Shown piece by piece: positions 36,779-44,636 of a stretch of 44,636 nt of DNA. How positions within the stretch are numbered: position 1 is the first letter of the stretch; the number at the start of each line of letters is the position of its first letter. The DNA comes from Halobacterium sp. CBA1126. GTDB lineage: Archaea > Halobacteriota > Halobacteria > Halobacteriales > Halobacteriaceae. The translations under genes and the position numbers were made by a program. The notes beneath the pieces are model-generated. The model saw nothing but the letters and a program-made list of their open reading frames with translations. It had not been told where the DNA came from and searched no databases. The stretch is from NCBI RefSeq assembly GCF_009741975.1, contig NZ_WPCF01000008.1:1-44636 (forward strand). The letters are read 5' to 3'.

Positions 36779-39067
36779 ATGGACGTCACCAGGTCAACGC
36801 TCGCGAAGATACTCGCGGTCGTGTTCGTCCTGAACCTCGTCGTCATGGGCGCCGGTGCCGCCTACTCCTACCAGCACCAGCCCCCGATTCCCGACGAGAT
36901 CGTCGGGCCGGACGGCGACGTGCTCGCCACCCACGAGTCGATTCAGGACGGCAAGGCCGTCTTCCAGTCGAACGCGCTGATGAACCACGGGTCGATTCTC
37001 GGCAACGGCGCGTACTTCGGCGCCGACTACACCGCCGACGCGCTCGAACTGAAGACCGAGTTCATGCGGGAGTACTACGCCGACGAGCGGTACGGCGAAC
37101 CCTACGCCGACCTCTCCGCGGAAGCGCAGGCCGGCGTGGACAGCCGCGTGACCGCCGACCTCGACCGCTCGATGTCCGGCGACTCCGCCGACTACACCGC
37201 CGCCGAAGCGTACGCCCACGAGCAGGTCCGCGAGGTGTACGTCGAACGCTACCACGAGGGCGACGCCGAGCGCGGCATCCCCGAGGGGATGATCGGCTCC
37301 GCGGAGGACGCCCGCAAGTTCGCGGACTTCGCGATGTGGACGGCGCTGGTCTCCCACGCCGAGCGCCCCGGCACCGACCACAGCTACACGAACGACTGGC
37401 CGTACAACCCGCTCGCCGGCAACGAACCCACGGGCGCGACGATGGTGTGGAGCGCCATCTCGATGGTGTTGCTCGTCGGCGGCGCCGGCCTCGGCGTCTG
37501 GCTGTACAACAGCATCGAGCTCCCCGAGCCCTCCACGGAGGGCATCAAGGTCCCCGACCCCGCGGACGTCGACCTGCTCCCGAGCCAGCGCGCCGCCACC
37601 CGGTTCATACCGGTCGCGGCGCTGCTGTTCGTCGGCCAGGTGTTGCTCGGGGCGCTGCTCGCGCACTACTACGTCGAACGCGACGCGTTCTTCGGCATCG
37701 GGGAAGCGCTCGGCGTCGACGTCATCCAGTGGCTGCCGTTCGCGCTCGCGAAGACCTACCACCTCGACCTCGGCATCCTCTGGATCGCGACGATGTGGAT
37801 CGGCGCCGGCCTCTTCCTCCCCGGCCTGCTGACCGGCCACGAGCCCGACAGACAGGTGCCCGCCATCAACGGCCTGCTCGGCACCCTGCTCCTCGTCGTC
37901 GTCGGCGGGTTCGTCGGCATCTACCTCGGGTCGAAGGGGTTCTTCGACGGCCCGCTGTGGTGGCTGCTCGGCAACGAGGGCCTCGAGTACGTCGAAGTCG
38001 GGCGCGTCTGGCAGGTCGGCCTCCTGCTCGGGTTCGCCATCTGGGCGTTCCTCGCGTACCGCGGCCTCAAGCCGCTGCTCGACCGCGAGCAGCGCTTCGG
38101 GCTCGCGCACATGATCCTGTACGCGGGCGGCTCCATCGGCCTGCTGTTCGTCGCGGGCATGCTGTACACGCCCGACTCGAACATCGTGATGACGGAGTTC
38201 TGGCGGTGGTGGGTCGTCCACATGTGGGTCGAGGGCGCCTTCGAGTTCTTCATCGTCGCCATCGTCGGCATCACCCTCGTCTCCATGGGCCTGCTGCGCA
38301 AGCGCTCCGCGGAGAAGGCCGTCGCCCTGCAGGTGTTGTTCGTGATGGGGAGCGGCGTCATCGGCGTCAGCCACCACTACTGGTGGATCGGTCAGCCCGA
38401 CGTCTGGATTCCGTTCGGGAGCGTCTTCTCCACGCTCGAGCTCGTCCCGCTCATCCTCATCCTCTTCGAGGCGCTCGGGCAGTACCGCGCGCTCGCCGCC
38501 AGCGACGACACGTTCCACTACAAGCTCCCGTTCGCGTTCATCATCGCGTCCGGGGTGTGGAACTTCTTCGGCGCGGGCGTGCTCGGGTTCTTCATCAACC
38601 TCCCGCTCATCAACTACTACGAGCACGGCACCTACCTCACGGTCGCGCATGCCCACGCCGCGATGTTCGGCGCGTTCGGGCTGCTCGCGCTCGGCATGGC
38701 GACGTACATGCTGCGGCTCTCCGTCGACCCCGCGGAGTGGGTGGGCAAGCGCCTCTGGTGGGCGTTCTGGCTGTGGAACGCCGGCCTCGCCGTGATGGTC
38801 GGGCTCTCGCTGCTTCCCGTCGGCTTCCTCCAGCTGGAGGCCGCGTTCACCGAGGGGTACGCGGCCGCCCGCTCGCTGGCGTTCTACAACCGCGACCTCG
38901 TCCAGCTGCTGTTCTGGGCGCGGTTCCCCGGGGACACCATGCTCATCCTCGGCACCGTCGTCTTCGCCTACGACGTCGTGAAGAAGCGGTTCGTGCTCCG
39001 GGACGTCACGGAGGACGCCTCCACGGGTCCGGTCGCCTCCCGCGTGCTCGGTGACGACGACGACTGA
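36779..39067 (+). CDS. norB: Quinol-dependent nitric oxide reductase (qNor/NorB-like)
   Basis: 762 residues. Reduces NO to N2O at the membrane with electrons from quinol. An N-terminal helix (ILAVVFVLNLVVMGAGAAYSY), a ~190-residue external domain fused to the catalytic part (the qNor mark) and then about 12 helices of the heme-copper-oxidase-like fold. Candidate heme/FeB histidines: AKTYHLDLG, WWVVHMWVEGAFEF, IGVSHHYWWIG and LTVAHAHAAMFGAFG. The Glu in WVEGAFEF corresponds to the conserved acidic position near FeB. Ends in an acidic cytoplasmic tail. Monocistronic by spacing. Confidence 0.93.
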   Translation: MDVTRSTLAKILAVVFVLNLVVMGAGAAYSYQHQPPIPDEIVGPDGDVLATHESIQDGKAVFQSNALMNHGSILGNGAYFGADYTADALELKTEFMREYYADERYGEPYADLSAEAQAGVDSRVTADLDRSMSGDSADYTAAEAYAHEQVREVYVERYHEGDAERGIPEGMIGSAEDARKFADFAMWTALVSHAERPGTDHSYTNDWPYNPLAGNEPTGATMVWSAISMVLLVGGAGLGVWLYNSIELPEPSTEGIKVPDPADVDLLPSQRAATRFIPVAALLFVGQVLLGALLAHYYVERDAFFGIGEALGVDVIQWLPFALAKTYHLDLGILWIATMWIGAGLFLPGLLTGHEPDRQVPAINGLLGTLLLVVVGGFVGIYLGSKGFFDGPLWWLLGNEGLEYVEVGRVWQVGLLLGFAIWAFLAYRGLKPLLDREQRFGLAHMILYAGGSIGLLFVAGMLYTPDSNIVMTEFWRWWVVHMWVEGAFEFFIVAIVGITLVSMGLLRKRSAEKAVALQVLFVMGSGVIGVSHHYWWIGQPDVWIPFGSVFSTLELVPLILILFEALGQYRALAASDDTFHYKLPFAFIIASGVWNFFGAGVLGFFINLPLINYYEHGTYLTVAHAHAAMFGAFGLLALGMATYMLRLSVDPAEWVGKRLWWAFWLWNAGLAVMVGLSLLPVGFLQLEAAFTEGYAAARSLAFYNRDLVQLLFWARFPGDTMLILGTVVFAYDVVKKRFVLRDVTEDASTGPVASRVLGDDDD

Positions 39068-39128
39068 GCACGCCTTCTCGGCCGATTCGCAACGCCTAAA
39101 CCCGGCACGCGCGGACTACTCGACGCGT

Positions 39129-39213
39129 GCGAGGGTAGCCAAGCTCGGCCAACGGCGACGGACTCAAGATCCGTTCTCGTAGGAGTTCGAGGGTTCGAAT
39201 CCCTTCCCTCGCA
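39129..39213 (+). tRNA. tRNA-Leu (anticodon CAA)
   Basis: 85 bases, class II with a long variable arm (TCTCGTAGGAGTTC region). Acceptor GCGAGGG/CCCTCGC, discriminator A; anticodon stem ACGGA/TCCGT around CTCAAGA gives CAA; T arm GAGGG-TTCGAAT-CCCTT. A TATA-like GCCTAAACCC lies about 30 bases upstream. Confidence 0.95.
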
Positions 39214-39242
39214 TCGCCGGCGCCTCGTGCGCCGCGGGATGC

Positions 39243-39267
39243 GGGAAGTCCGCGAGGCGGACTTCCC
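39243..39267. repeat. Perfect 11-bp hairpin repeating the tRNA-Leu 3' end
   Basis: GGGAAGTCCGC-GAG-GCGGACTTCCC. Its right arm and the next five bases read TTCCCTCGCA (39263-39272), the same ten bases that end tRNA-Leu (39204-39213). It may be a terminator or a scar of recombination at the tRNA end. Confidence 0.45.
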
Positions 39268-39353
39268 TCGCAAAACTTCACTGCACGACGCCGCCCAGCG
39301 ACGGCTCCGGGTCGACCGACGGGACTTTGGGGCGGCGGACCGCCACTCCGGGC

Positions 39354-40139
39354 ATGGACGAGGACCGCGCGAGCGTCGCCGAGCGCGCCGCGCTCGCAGG
39401 CAGCGAGGTCGCCTACGAGGCGTTCCGCACCGGCATCGACGTGGAGACGAAGTCCGGGAAGACGGACGTCGTGACGCAGGCCGACCGGGACGCCCAGCGC
39501 CGCGTCATCGAGGTGATTCGGGAGACCCACCCCGAGGACGCCATCGTCGGCGAGGAGGAGGACGAACTGAAGGAGGTCCCTGAGACGGGCGCCGCGTGGA
39601 TTATCGACCCCATCGACGGCACGAACAACTTCGTGCGGGACACCCAGATCTGGGCAACGTCCGTCGCCGCGGTGAAGGACGGCGAGACGGTCGCCGCCGC
39701 GAACGTGCTGCCCGCGCTCGGCGACAAGTACGTCGCCGGCGACGGCGACGCGACGCGGAACGGCGAGCCAGTCACGGTCAGCGAGAAGACCGACCCGGAG
39801 ACGTTCGCCGTCGCGCCGACCATCTGGTGGGGGTTCGACGACCGCGACGAGTACGCCCGCGCCTGCGAGGCCGTCGTCACCCGGTTCGCGGACCTCCGGC
39901 GGTACGGCTGCGCGCAGGCCGTCCTCTCGATGGTCGCCAGCGGCCAGCTCGAGGGCGCGATTACGAACGTCCGCGTGAACGCGTGGGACTCCGTCGCGGG
40001 CGTCCACCTCGTGCGGCAGGCCGGCGGCGTCGTCACCGACGTCCACGGCGACCGCTGGGAACCCGTCTGCGAGGGCTTGGTGGCGTCGAACGGCGAAGCC
40101 CACGACGTCGTCCTCGACGCCGCGCAGGACATCGAGTAG
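39354..40139 (+). CDS. Inositol-monophosphatase-family phosphatase
   Basis: 261 residues; Mg-dependent sugar-phosphate phosphatase (inositol-1-phosphate and, in many archaea, fructose-1,6-bisphosphate). Motifs: KTDVVTQADRDAQ, VGEEED, IDPIDGTNNFV (metal-binding DPxDGT) and WDSVAGVHLVRQAGGVV. The ATG at 39354 gives the family start; a GTG 27 bases upstream is also in frame. Substrate not determined by sequence. Confidence 0.9.
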   Translation: MDEDRASVAERAALAGSEVAYEAFRTGIDVETKSGKTDVVTQADRDAQRRVIEVIRETHPEDAIVGEEEDELKEVPETGAAWIIDPIDGTNNFVRDTQIWATSVAAVKDGETVAAANVLPALGDKYVAGDGDATRNGEPVTVSEKTDPETFAVAPTIWWGFDDRDEYARACEAVVTRFADLRRYGCAQAVLSMVASGQLEGAITNVRVNAWDSVAGVHLVRQAGGVVTDVHGDRWEPVCEGLVASNGEAHDVVLDAAQDIE

Positions 40140-40199
40140 CGCGTCGCGAAACTCGGGCGAGCAGTAAGCGTATTGGGCGCCTCGCCCGACTGTCCGCGT

Positions 40200-40649
40200 A
40201 TGGAGCTAGACGAGACGGACCGCGAGATTCTGCGCGCGCTCCAGGCGGACGCCCGCAAGCCGTTCAGCGAGATCGCGCGCGAGATCGACATGTCCAGCGC
40301 GACCGTCCACGACCGCGTCAACCGCATGGAGGACGCCGGCGTCATCCGCGGCTACCACGCCGACGTCGACCCGAAGGCCGCCGGCCTCGGCACCTCCGCG
40401 GTCGTCGGCCTGCGCGTCGAACAGGGCCGCGAGCAGGACGCCCTCGACCGCCTCGCGGACATCGACGGCGTCCAGGAGATCCACCTCACGACCGGCGAGT
40501 GGGACATCGTGTTGCGGGTGTACGCCGAGGACACGGACACGCTCCGCGAGCTCATGTTCGAGGAGATCGCGGACGTCGACGGGTTCGCGCGCTCCCAGAC
40601 GATGGTCGTCCTCGCCACGGAGTACGAGTCCCACGAGCTCCCGCTGTAG
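40200..40649 (+). CDS. Lrp/AsnC-family transcriptional regulator
   Basis: 149 residues. N-terminal winged helix-turn-helix MELDETDREILRALQADARKPFSEIAREIDMSSATVHDRVNRMEDAGVIRG, then a RAM effector domain (GTSAVVGLRVEQGREQDALDRL..VQEIHLTTGEWDIVLRVYAEDTDTLRELM). Typical length. Amino-acid effector unknown. It sits between the phosphatase and the DUF63 protein, each about 50-60 bases away on the same strand, so a three-gene transcript is possible. Confidence 0.93.
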   Translation: MELDETDREILRALQADARKPFSEIAREIDMSSATVHDRVNRMEDAGVIRGYHADVDPKAAGLGTSAVVGLRVEQGREQDALDRLADIDGVQEIHLTTGEWDIVLRVYAEDTDTLRELMFEEIADVDGFARSQTMVVLATEYESHELPL

Positions 40650-40698
40650 CCGCGCCCAGACCGCAACCGTAAAACCGCCACCGGCCGCCACTTCCAGT

Positions 40699-41835
40699 AT
40701 GACGTTCCCCGAGACCGACCGCGAACGCGCGTGGACCGCGCTCGTCGCGGTCGCGGTCGCCGCCCTCGCCGCCGGGTCGCTGTTGTTCCCCGACACCGTC
40801 TACGGCGGCTTCGTCTGGCACTACTTCTGGGGCCCAGTCGTCGCCGACGCCAACGGCGCGCACTGCGCCGCGTGGAACGGCGGCGCCGTCGAACTCCTCT
40901 ACGACGCCGGCGCCTGCTCGGCCGCCGCCGAGCCCGTCGCGTACCCCGGCTACACGCTCGTCTCCGAGGTCGGCTACGCGGTCACGCTGCTCGTCTCGCT
41001 GGTCGGCGTCACCTTCCTCCTCGACAACCTCGAAGTCGGCGAGGACCTCGACATGCTGTACGCCCTCTTCCCGTTCGTCCTGCTCGGCGGCGCGCTCCGC
41101 GTCGTCGAGGACGCCAACGACGCCGCCGCGGCCGCCCCGGGCGTCGAGCAGTTCCTCTCGTTCCCCGCGAACACGCTCATCATCAGCCCCATCATCTACT
41201 TCGTGATGTTCGCCATCACGCTCGTCGCGCTCGTCGCCTGCGTCGCGCTCGCGCGCCGCACCGACGCCGTCGACGGCTACCTCCGGCCGCTCGCGGGCGT
41301 CGGCACCGCCCTCCTCCTCGCGACGGTCGGCTTCCTCGTCTACCTCGCCGTGAGCACCGACTACGTCTCCCTGCTCCCGCAGTTCACGCTGCTCACGCTC
41401 CTGTTCGCCACGATAATCACCGCGGGCGTCTGGTACGTCGTCCGCCGCCGGCTCCCCGAGGTCGCCTCCGGCACGGAGTTCGCGGGCGCCGTCGTCCTCT
41501 GGGGGCACGCCGTCGACGGCGTCGCGAACGTCATCGGCCTCGACTGGGCGGACGAACTCGGCCTCCCGTACGACCTCGTCCCCAAGCACCCGGTCAACGC
41601 CGCGGTCGTCGACATCACGCAGGACGTCCTCCCCGCCTCCATCATCCACTACACGGGCGACGCGTGGCCGTTCCTCGTGCTCAAAGTCGTCGCCGCGCTG
41701 TTCGTCCTCTGGCTGTTCGACGCCCGCCTCCGCGAGGACGCCCCCCGGTACTTCACGCTCATGCTCGTCGCCGTCCTCGCCGTCGGGTTAGGTCCGGGAA
41801 GTCGGGACATGCTCAGAGCGACGTTCGGTATCTAA
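40699..41835 (+). CDS. DUF63-family multi-helix membrane protein
   Basis: 378 residues with about nine predicted membrane helices. Features recalled from the archaeal DUF63 family: an early FVWHYFWGPVVADANG, a central FPFVLLGGALRVVEDAN, LSFPANTLIISPIIYF, VVLWGHAVDGVANVIGLDW, and KHPVNAAVVDITQ. Function of the family is not known to me. It ends in a hairpin-rich 330-base gap shared with the convergent ycaO gene. Confidence 0.85.
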   Translation: MTFPETDRERAWTALVAVAVAALAAGSLLFPDTVYGGFVWHYFWGPVVADANGAHCAAWNGGAVELLYDAGACSAAAEPVAYPGYTLVSEVGYAVTLLVSLVGVTFLLDNLEVGEDLDMLYALFPFVLLGGALRVVEDANDAAAAAPGVEQFLSFPANTLIISPIIYFVMFAITLVALVACVALARRTDAVDGYLRPLAGVGTALLLATVGFLVYLAVSTDYVSLLPQFTLLTLLFATIITAGVWYVVRRRLPEVASGTEFAGAVVLWGHAVDGVANVIGLDWADELGLPYDLVPKHPVNAAVVDITQDVLPASIIHYTGDAWPFLVLKVVAALFVLWLFDARLREDAPRYFTLMLVAVLAVGLGPGSRDMLRATFGI

Positions 41836-42165
41836 GAAGCGCTTTATTCGCACTTTTCCAGCGCTCGTGGCGCTTCGCGGTGCTTAGTCGGTCGTCGGCC
41901 TGCGTTCTCTCACTTCGTTTGCTCACGCAGTGAACCGGCGACCTTCCGGGGCCTCCGGCCCGCTCGGTCGCCGGACGCTCGCGACCGGTTGACCCAACCG
42001 CTGACGAGAATCGGCGAGCGAGCGGTTCGAAGAACCCGAGCGAAGCCGTTCACCGCGAGCCGGAGGCTCGCGGGCCGACGAACGACCGTAGGGAGTGAGG
42101 AGTGCTTTTGGTGAAGCTTTTGCCGAGCAAGCGGCGCGTAGCGCCGCTCGCGCAGCGCAAAAGGT
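41836..42165. other. Convergent intergenic region with stacked hairpins
   Basis: No gene seen in these 330 bases. Hairpins: CTGCGT/ACGCAG at 41900-41930 with the TCTCTCACTTCGTTTGCTC loop; CCGGCGACC...GGTCGCCGG at about 41936-41976; CGCGAGCC-GGA-GGCTCGCG near 42055; AGCGGCGC-GTA-GCGCCGCT near 42130. These may stop transcription from both sides. Confidence 0.6.
41900..41930. repeat. Hairpin element with the TCACTTCGTT-type loop (third copy)
   Basis: CTGCGT and ACGCAG enclose TCTCTCACTTCGTTTGCTC. Loop sequence and length (19) match the 20-base loops at 4238-4273 and 4367-4402; the stem sequence is different. Confidence 0.55.
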
Positions 42166-43868
42166 TCAGGGGAAGGGATGGAACGGCTTGTCCAGCCGCG
42201 CCTGAAACCCCATCTCCCGCGGAATCTCACGCGCGCGCTCGCCGAAGAACGCGTCGTTGACGAACAGCGGCTGGGCTTCCGGCACTAACACCCGGACGGC
42301 TTCGAAGCGCGGGATTCGAGGTCGCGGGTGGTGAGGCGGGCGGCGTAGGCGTCGAGGTCGGCGTCCGCGAGCGCGTCGAGCACGGCGTCGAGTTCGTCGG
42401 CTCCCGCGGGCGGGTCGTCCGGGCCGACGTCGGCGGCCGGAATCGTCGTCTCGGGGTCGACGAACCCGCGGACGTCGCGCGGGAAGTCCGCGTACTTGCC
42501 GATGGCGCCGTCCTCGTCGGCGGCCTGCTCGGGGCCCATGGCGCGGAGCTCCATCCAGTTCTGGACGGCCTCGCAGAGCGCGTCCGTCGCGGCGGCCTCG
42601 GCGTCGAGGTCGGCGGCGGAGCCGAGCGCGAACCGCGGCCACTCGTCGCGGTGGACCGCGACCGCGACCACCGGGACGTCGACGTCCTGCGTGCAGAGCA
42701 GCGGCGTGACTGTGAGGTTCTCCGCGCGAGCGCGCCGCGCCAGCTCATCGAAGCCGGAGTCGTCGACGGCGAGCCCGAGCGGGTCGAAGGTGGAGTACCA
42801 CGACAGCATCGTGGCGTCGCGTTCGACGACCTCGTAGAGCCCCGAGAGCACCGCGCCGACTCCCGAGTTCCCGAGGCCGAGCCCCGTGGTAATCGACGGG
42901 CCCGTGCTGTCCTCGGGCGGCGGGAAGACGACGCGGTCCGCGGGCAGCAGCGCCGACTCGTCCGCGCCGAGCTGCCGGCCGCGTACCCACTCGCGTTCGC
43001 CGCCGTCGTCGCTGGCGGTCTCGGGGCGGACGAAGCGCTCCGGCGGGACGGCGGCCGGGTGGTCGGCGGGCGCGGTCTCGAAGTCGCTCTCGCGGTAGAC
43101 GCCCGCGGCGTAGCGCTCGGAGCCCTCGCCGACGGCCTTCATGTAGGCGGCGTTCCAGTCGGCGGCGACGCCCGCGGACTTCGTGGTGGCTTCGGCGTCG
43201 CTGAACCCCGTGGTGTCGGTGCCGACCGCGAGGTAGTACGGCGCGGGGAACGACTCGCGCTCGCCGACCGCCGACAGCACGCCCACGCGGTCGTCGACGA
43301 GCGGTTCGGCGGCCGCGAGCGCGTCGTCAAGCGACCGGTCCTCGTCACCGAGTTCGAGGCCGTCGCTCGGCCCGCCGGCCGCACACGAGCAGTTCGGGAC
43401 GGGGGCGAGCGAGCGCTCGGCGTACGGGAGTTCGACGACGGTCCCGGGTTCAGCGTTTCCGCGGAGCGCGTCCGCGGCGAGGCGGCCGGCGTGGGCGCCC
43501 GCGAGCCGGACCGCGCTCCGGTCGGCGCTCGGCGATTCCGCCGGTTCGTGGCCCGTCGCGGTCACGCGCGCCGCTAAACACTCGAAACACGGCCCCTCCG
43601 GTGCGAGCAGTGAGACGCCCGCGTCGACGTCCGCGAGCGGGCGGCCGCCGAGCCCGCCGACCTCGACGGTGAGCAGCGGCGTCCCGCCCTTGCGGGCGTT
43701 CTCGTTCGCGGTGGTGAACCCGCCGGAGCCGGCGACGCCGACGACGACCGCGAACGCCGCGTCCGCGACGCCCCCGACGCTCGTGCTCTCGACGGCGGCG
43801 TCGACGTCCGCGAGCGCGTCCCGGACCGCTTCGACCGCCGGGCCGTCGCCGACGACGGCGACGGTCAC
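42166..43868 (-). pseudogene. YcaO-domain enzyme with E1-like N-terminus, interrupted by a one-base deletion near 42309
   Basis: YcaO enzymes use ATP to activate peptide amides, making azolines or thioamides. The N-terminal ~170 residues form an E1/ocin-ThiF-like segment with a zinc-type Cys set (GPCFECLAAR and NCSCAAGG). The YcaO core follows with AAYMKAVGEGSERYAAGVY, SGLYEVVERDATMLSWY and ATDALCEAVQNWMELR, which carry the ATP/Mg glutamates. After TTRDLESR one G is missing in CGCGCTTCG; the restored frame reads GFEAVRVLVPEAQPLFVNDAFFGE and ends KPFHPFP, the proline-rich YcaO tail. Corrected length about 567. The GTG start has GGAGGAG upstream. No precursor peptide gene was found beside it. 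Confidence 0.88.
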
Positions 43869-43940
43869 GGCGACTCCTCCAGTGGCATGGCTACTGGGTG
43901 GGGCGACGCGGGGAAAACAGTACGGGATTCGGCGGACGGC

Positions 43941-44636
43941 CTACGAGAGGACCGACTGGGCGGCGTTCGCGAGTTCGGCGGGCGGCGCGTCCTCGAGGCG
44001 GTCGTCGGCGAGCTTGAGTCGGAGGCGCGGTCGGCCGACGTCGATGGGGACCTTCTCGGTGTCGATGAGGCCGAGGTCCTCGAGTTTGGTCTTCGTGCGG
44101 GAGAACGTCGCCTTCGACGCGATGCCGACGTCCTCGCCCCACTTGCTGATGTCGTAGAGCAGTTCGCGGTTCTTCGCGGCGACCAGCAGGCTGACGGTCA
44201 CTTCGTCGAGGCCGTCGCCGTCGCCGCGCGCGGTCTCCATGGACGCGAGCACGTCGCCGAAGTCCTCCTCGACGTCGGGCCCGATGTCCTCGCCGAGGGT
44301 CCGGCGGACGCGGTCGATGGCGGGCGTGCGGAGCGTGAACTGTTCGGCGTCCGCCCAGTCGTCGGCGACGGCGTCGTAGGCGGTCGCGGCGAACTCCTCG
44401 TCGTCGGTGGTGAGGCCGCCGACGAGGCCGCCGACGTCGACGAGCGCGACCGTGCGCTCCTCGGTGACGAGCATCGACGAGCGCGCGTCGCCGGCGAACG
44501 TGCGCAGCTCCAGCGTGCCGTCTTCGACGAGGTTCGCGGCGTTGCTCGCGACGATGAAGTCGTCCATGACGTCCTTGAGCGTGCGCTCGTCGCCGAGCAG
44601 TTTGATGGCGGGGAGCTCGCCTCGTAGGCGTTGACG
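43941..44636 (-). CDS. tbsP: Transcriptional regulator TbsP (DUF5821-like), 5' end cut by window
   Basis: C-terminal ~231 residues of a haloarchaeal regulator; the frame is open to the window edge (LRGELPAIKLLGDERTLKDVMDDF) with no start inside it. The C-terminal winged helix is clear: DEVTVSLLVAAKNRELLYDISKWGEDVGIASKATFSRTKTKLEDLGLIDTEKV, then RPRLRLKL. Matches my recollection of TbsP, a regulator of central carbon metabolism in haloarchaea working alongside TrmB. It lies 72 bases upstream of ycaO on the same strand. Confidence 0.85.
   Translation of the reverse strand, partial: RQRLRGELPAIKLLGDERTLKDVMDDFIVASNAANLVEDGTLELRTFAGDARSSMLVTEERTVALVDVGGLVGGLTTDDEEFAATAYDAVADDWADAEQFTLRTPAIDRVRRTLGEDIGPDVEEDFGDVLASMETARGDGDGLDEVTVSLLVAAKNRELLYDISKWGEDVGIASKATFSRTKTKLEDLGLIDTEKVPIDVGRPRLRLKLADDRLEDAPPAELANAAQSVLS

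Noticed and set aside
43865-43888. Seven-codon frame MPLEESP ending at the ycaO GTG with a GTGA overlap
   Set aside because: It probably exists only because of the GGAGGAG ribosome-binding sequence and the GTG start; no independent evidence of expression.

Overview
The window is chromosomal DNA of a haloarchaeon (class Halobacteria). The evidence is strong G+C bias, acid-rich proteins, an intact archaeal 16S (17474-18946), 23S and 5S rRNA operon with tRNA-Ala in the spacer and tRNA-Cys downstream, bulge-helix-bulge (BHB) rRNA processing stems, Tat-type twin-arginine signals, halocyanin, MC1 chromatin protein and haloarchaea-only families. The genus cannot be fixed from sequence reading alone.

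Layout. 1-4087 (minus strand): pyruvate/2-oxoacid dehydrogenase genes pdhA-pdhB-pdhC (pdhC cut by the window edge) and lipA, which makes the lipoyl cofactor of pdhC. 4449-8534: a Ski2-type helicase, a frameshifted NucS-N-like zinc-ribbon protein and a frameshifted PAP2 phosphatase. 8742-14787 (plus): a translation block of endA, trpS, a 25-codon Phe-rich leader peptide, pheS and pheT. 14788-16570: pyrD, a small AbrB-like protein and divergent MC1. 16798-22868: the rRNA operon with four tandem promoter modules, BHB stems around 16S and 23S, a spacer promoter, a tRNA-like t-element before 5S, and tRNA-Cys. 22965-26969: small or uncharacterised membrane and cytosolic proteins, tRNA-Lys with a duplicated 3' end, an M20 peptidase and a frameshifted DUF7119-like gene. 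27057-30403: a siroheme nitrite/sulfite reductase, a DUF6360-like protein and a beta-CASP nuclease. 30608-39067: a copper/nitrogen-oxide block (multicopper oxidase, double halocyanin, quinol-type NO reductase) interleaved with superoxide dismutase, a cysteine-synthase-like enzyme and an acyl-CoA dehydrogenase. 39129-44636: tRNA-Leu, an inositol-monophosphatase-family enzyme, an Lrp-type regulator, a DUF63 membrane protein, a YcaO enzyme (frameshifted near its C-terminus) and the regulator tbsP (cut by the window edge).

How parts work together. LipA lipoylates PdhC. EndA is expected to cut the BHB motifs that flank the 16S and 23S precursors in this same window. The 5S 5' end is expected to be set by tRNase Z acting on the t-element. 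The multicopper oxidase and halocyanin form a two-gene unit, and together with the NO reductase they suggest partial denitrification or NO detoxification.

The most unusual element is the short ORF upstream of pheST ending PGFGFFFA: four Phe in its last six residues, a TATA-like element placed for a leaderless transcript, and competing hairpins between it and pheS. It looks like an amino-acid leader peptide in an archaeon. Six clear single-base frameshifts, plus one possible, affect genes here including essential pheS and pheT. Sequencing or assembly indels are the simplest explanation, and the split genes are annotated as single loci.
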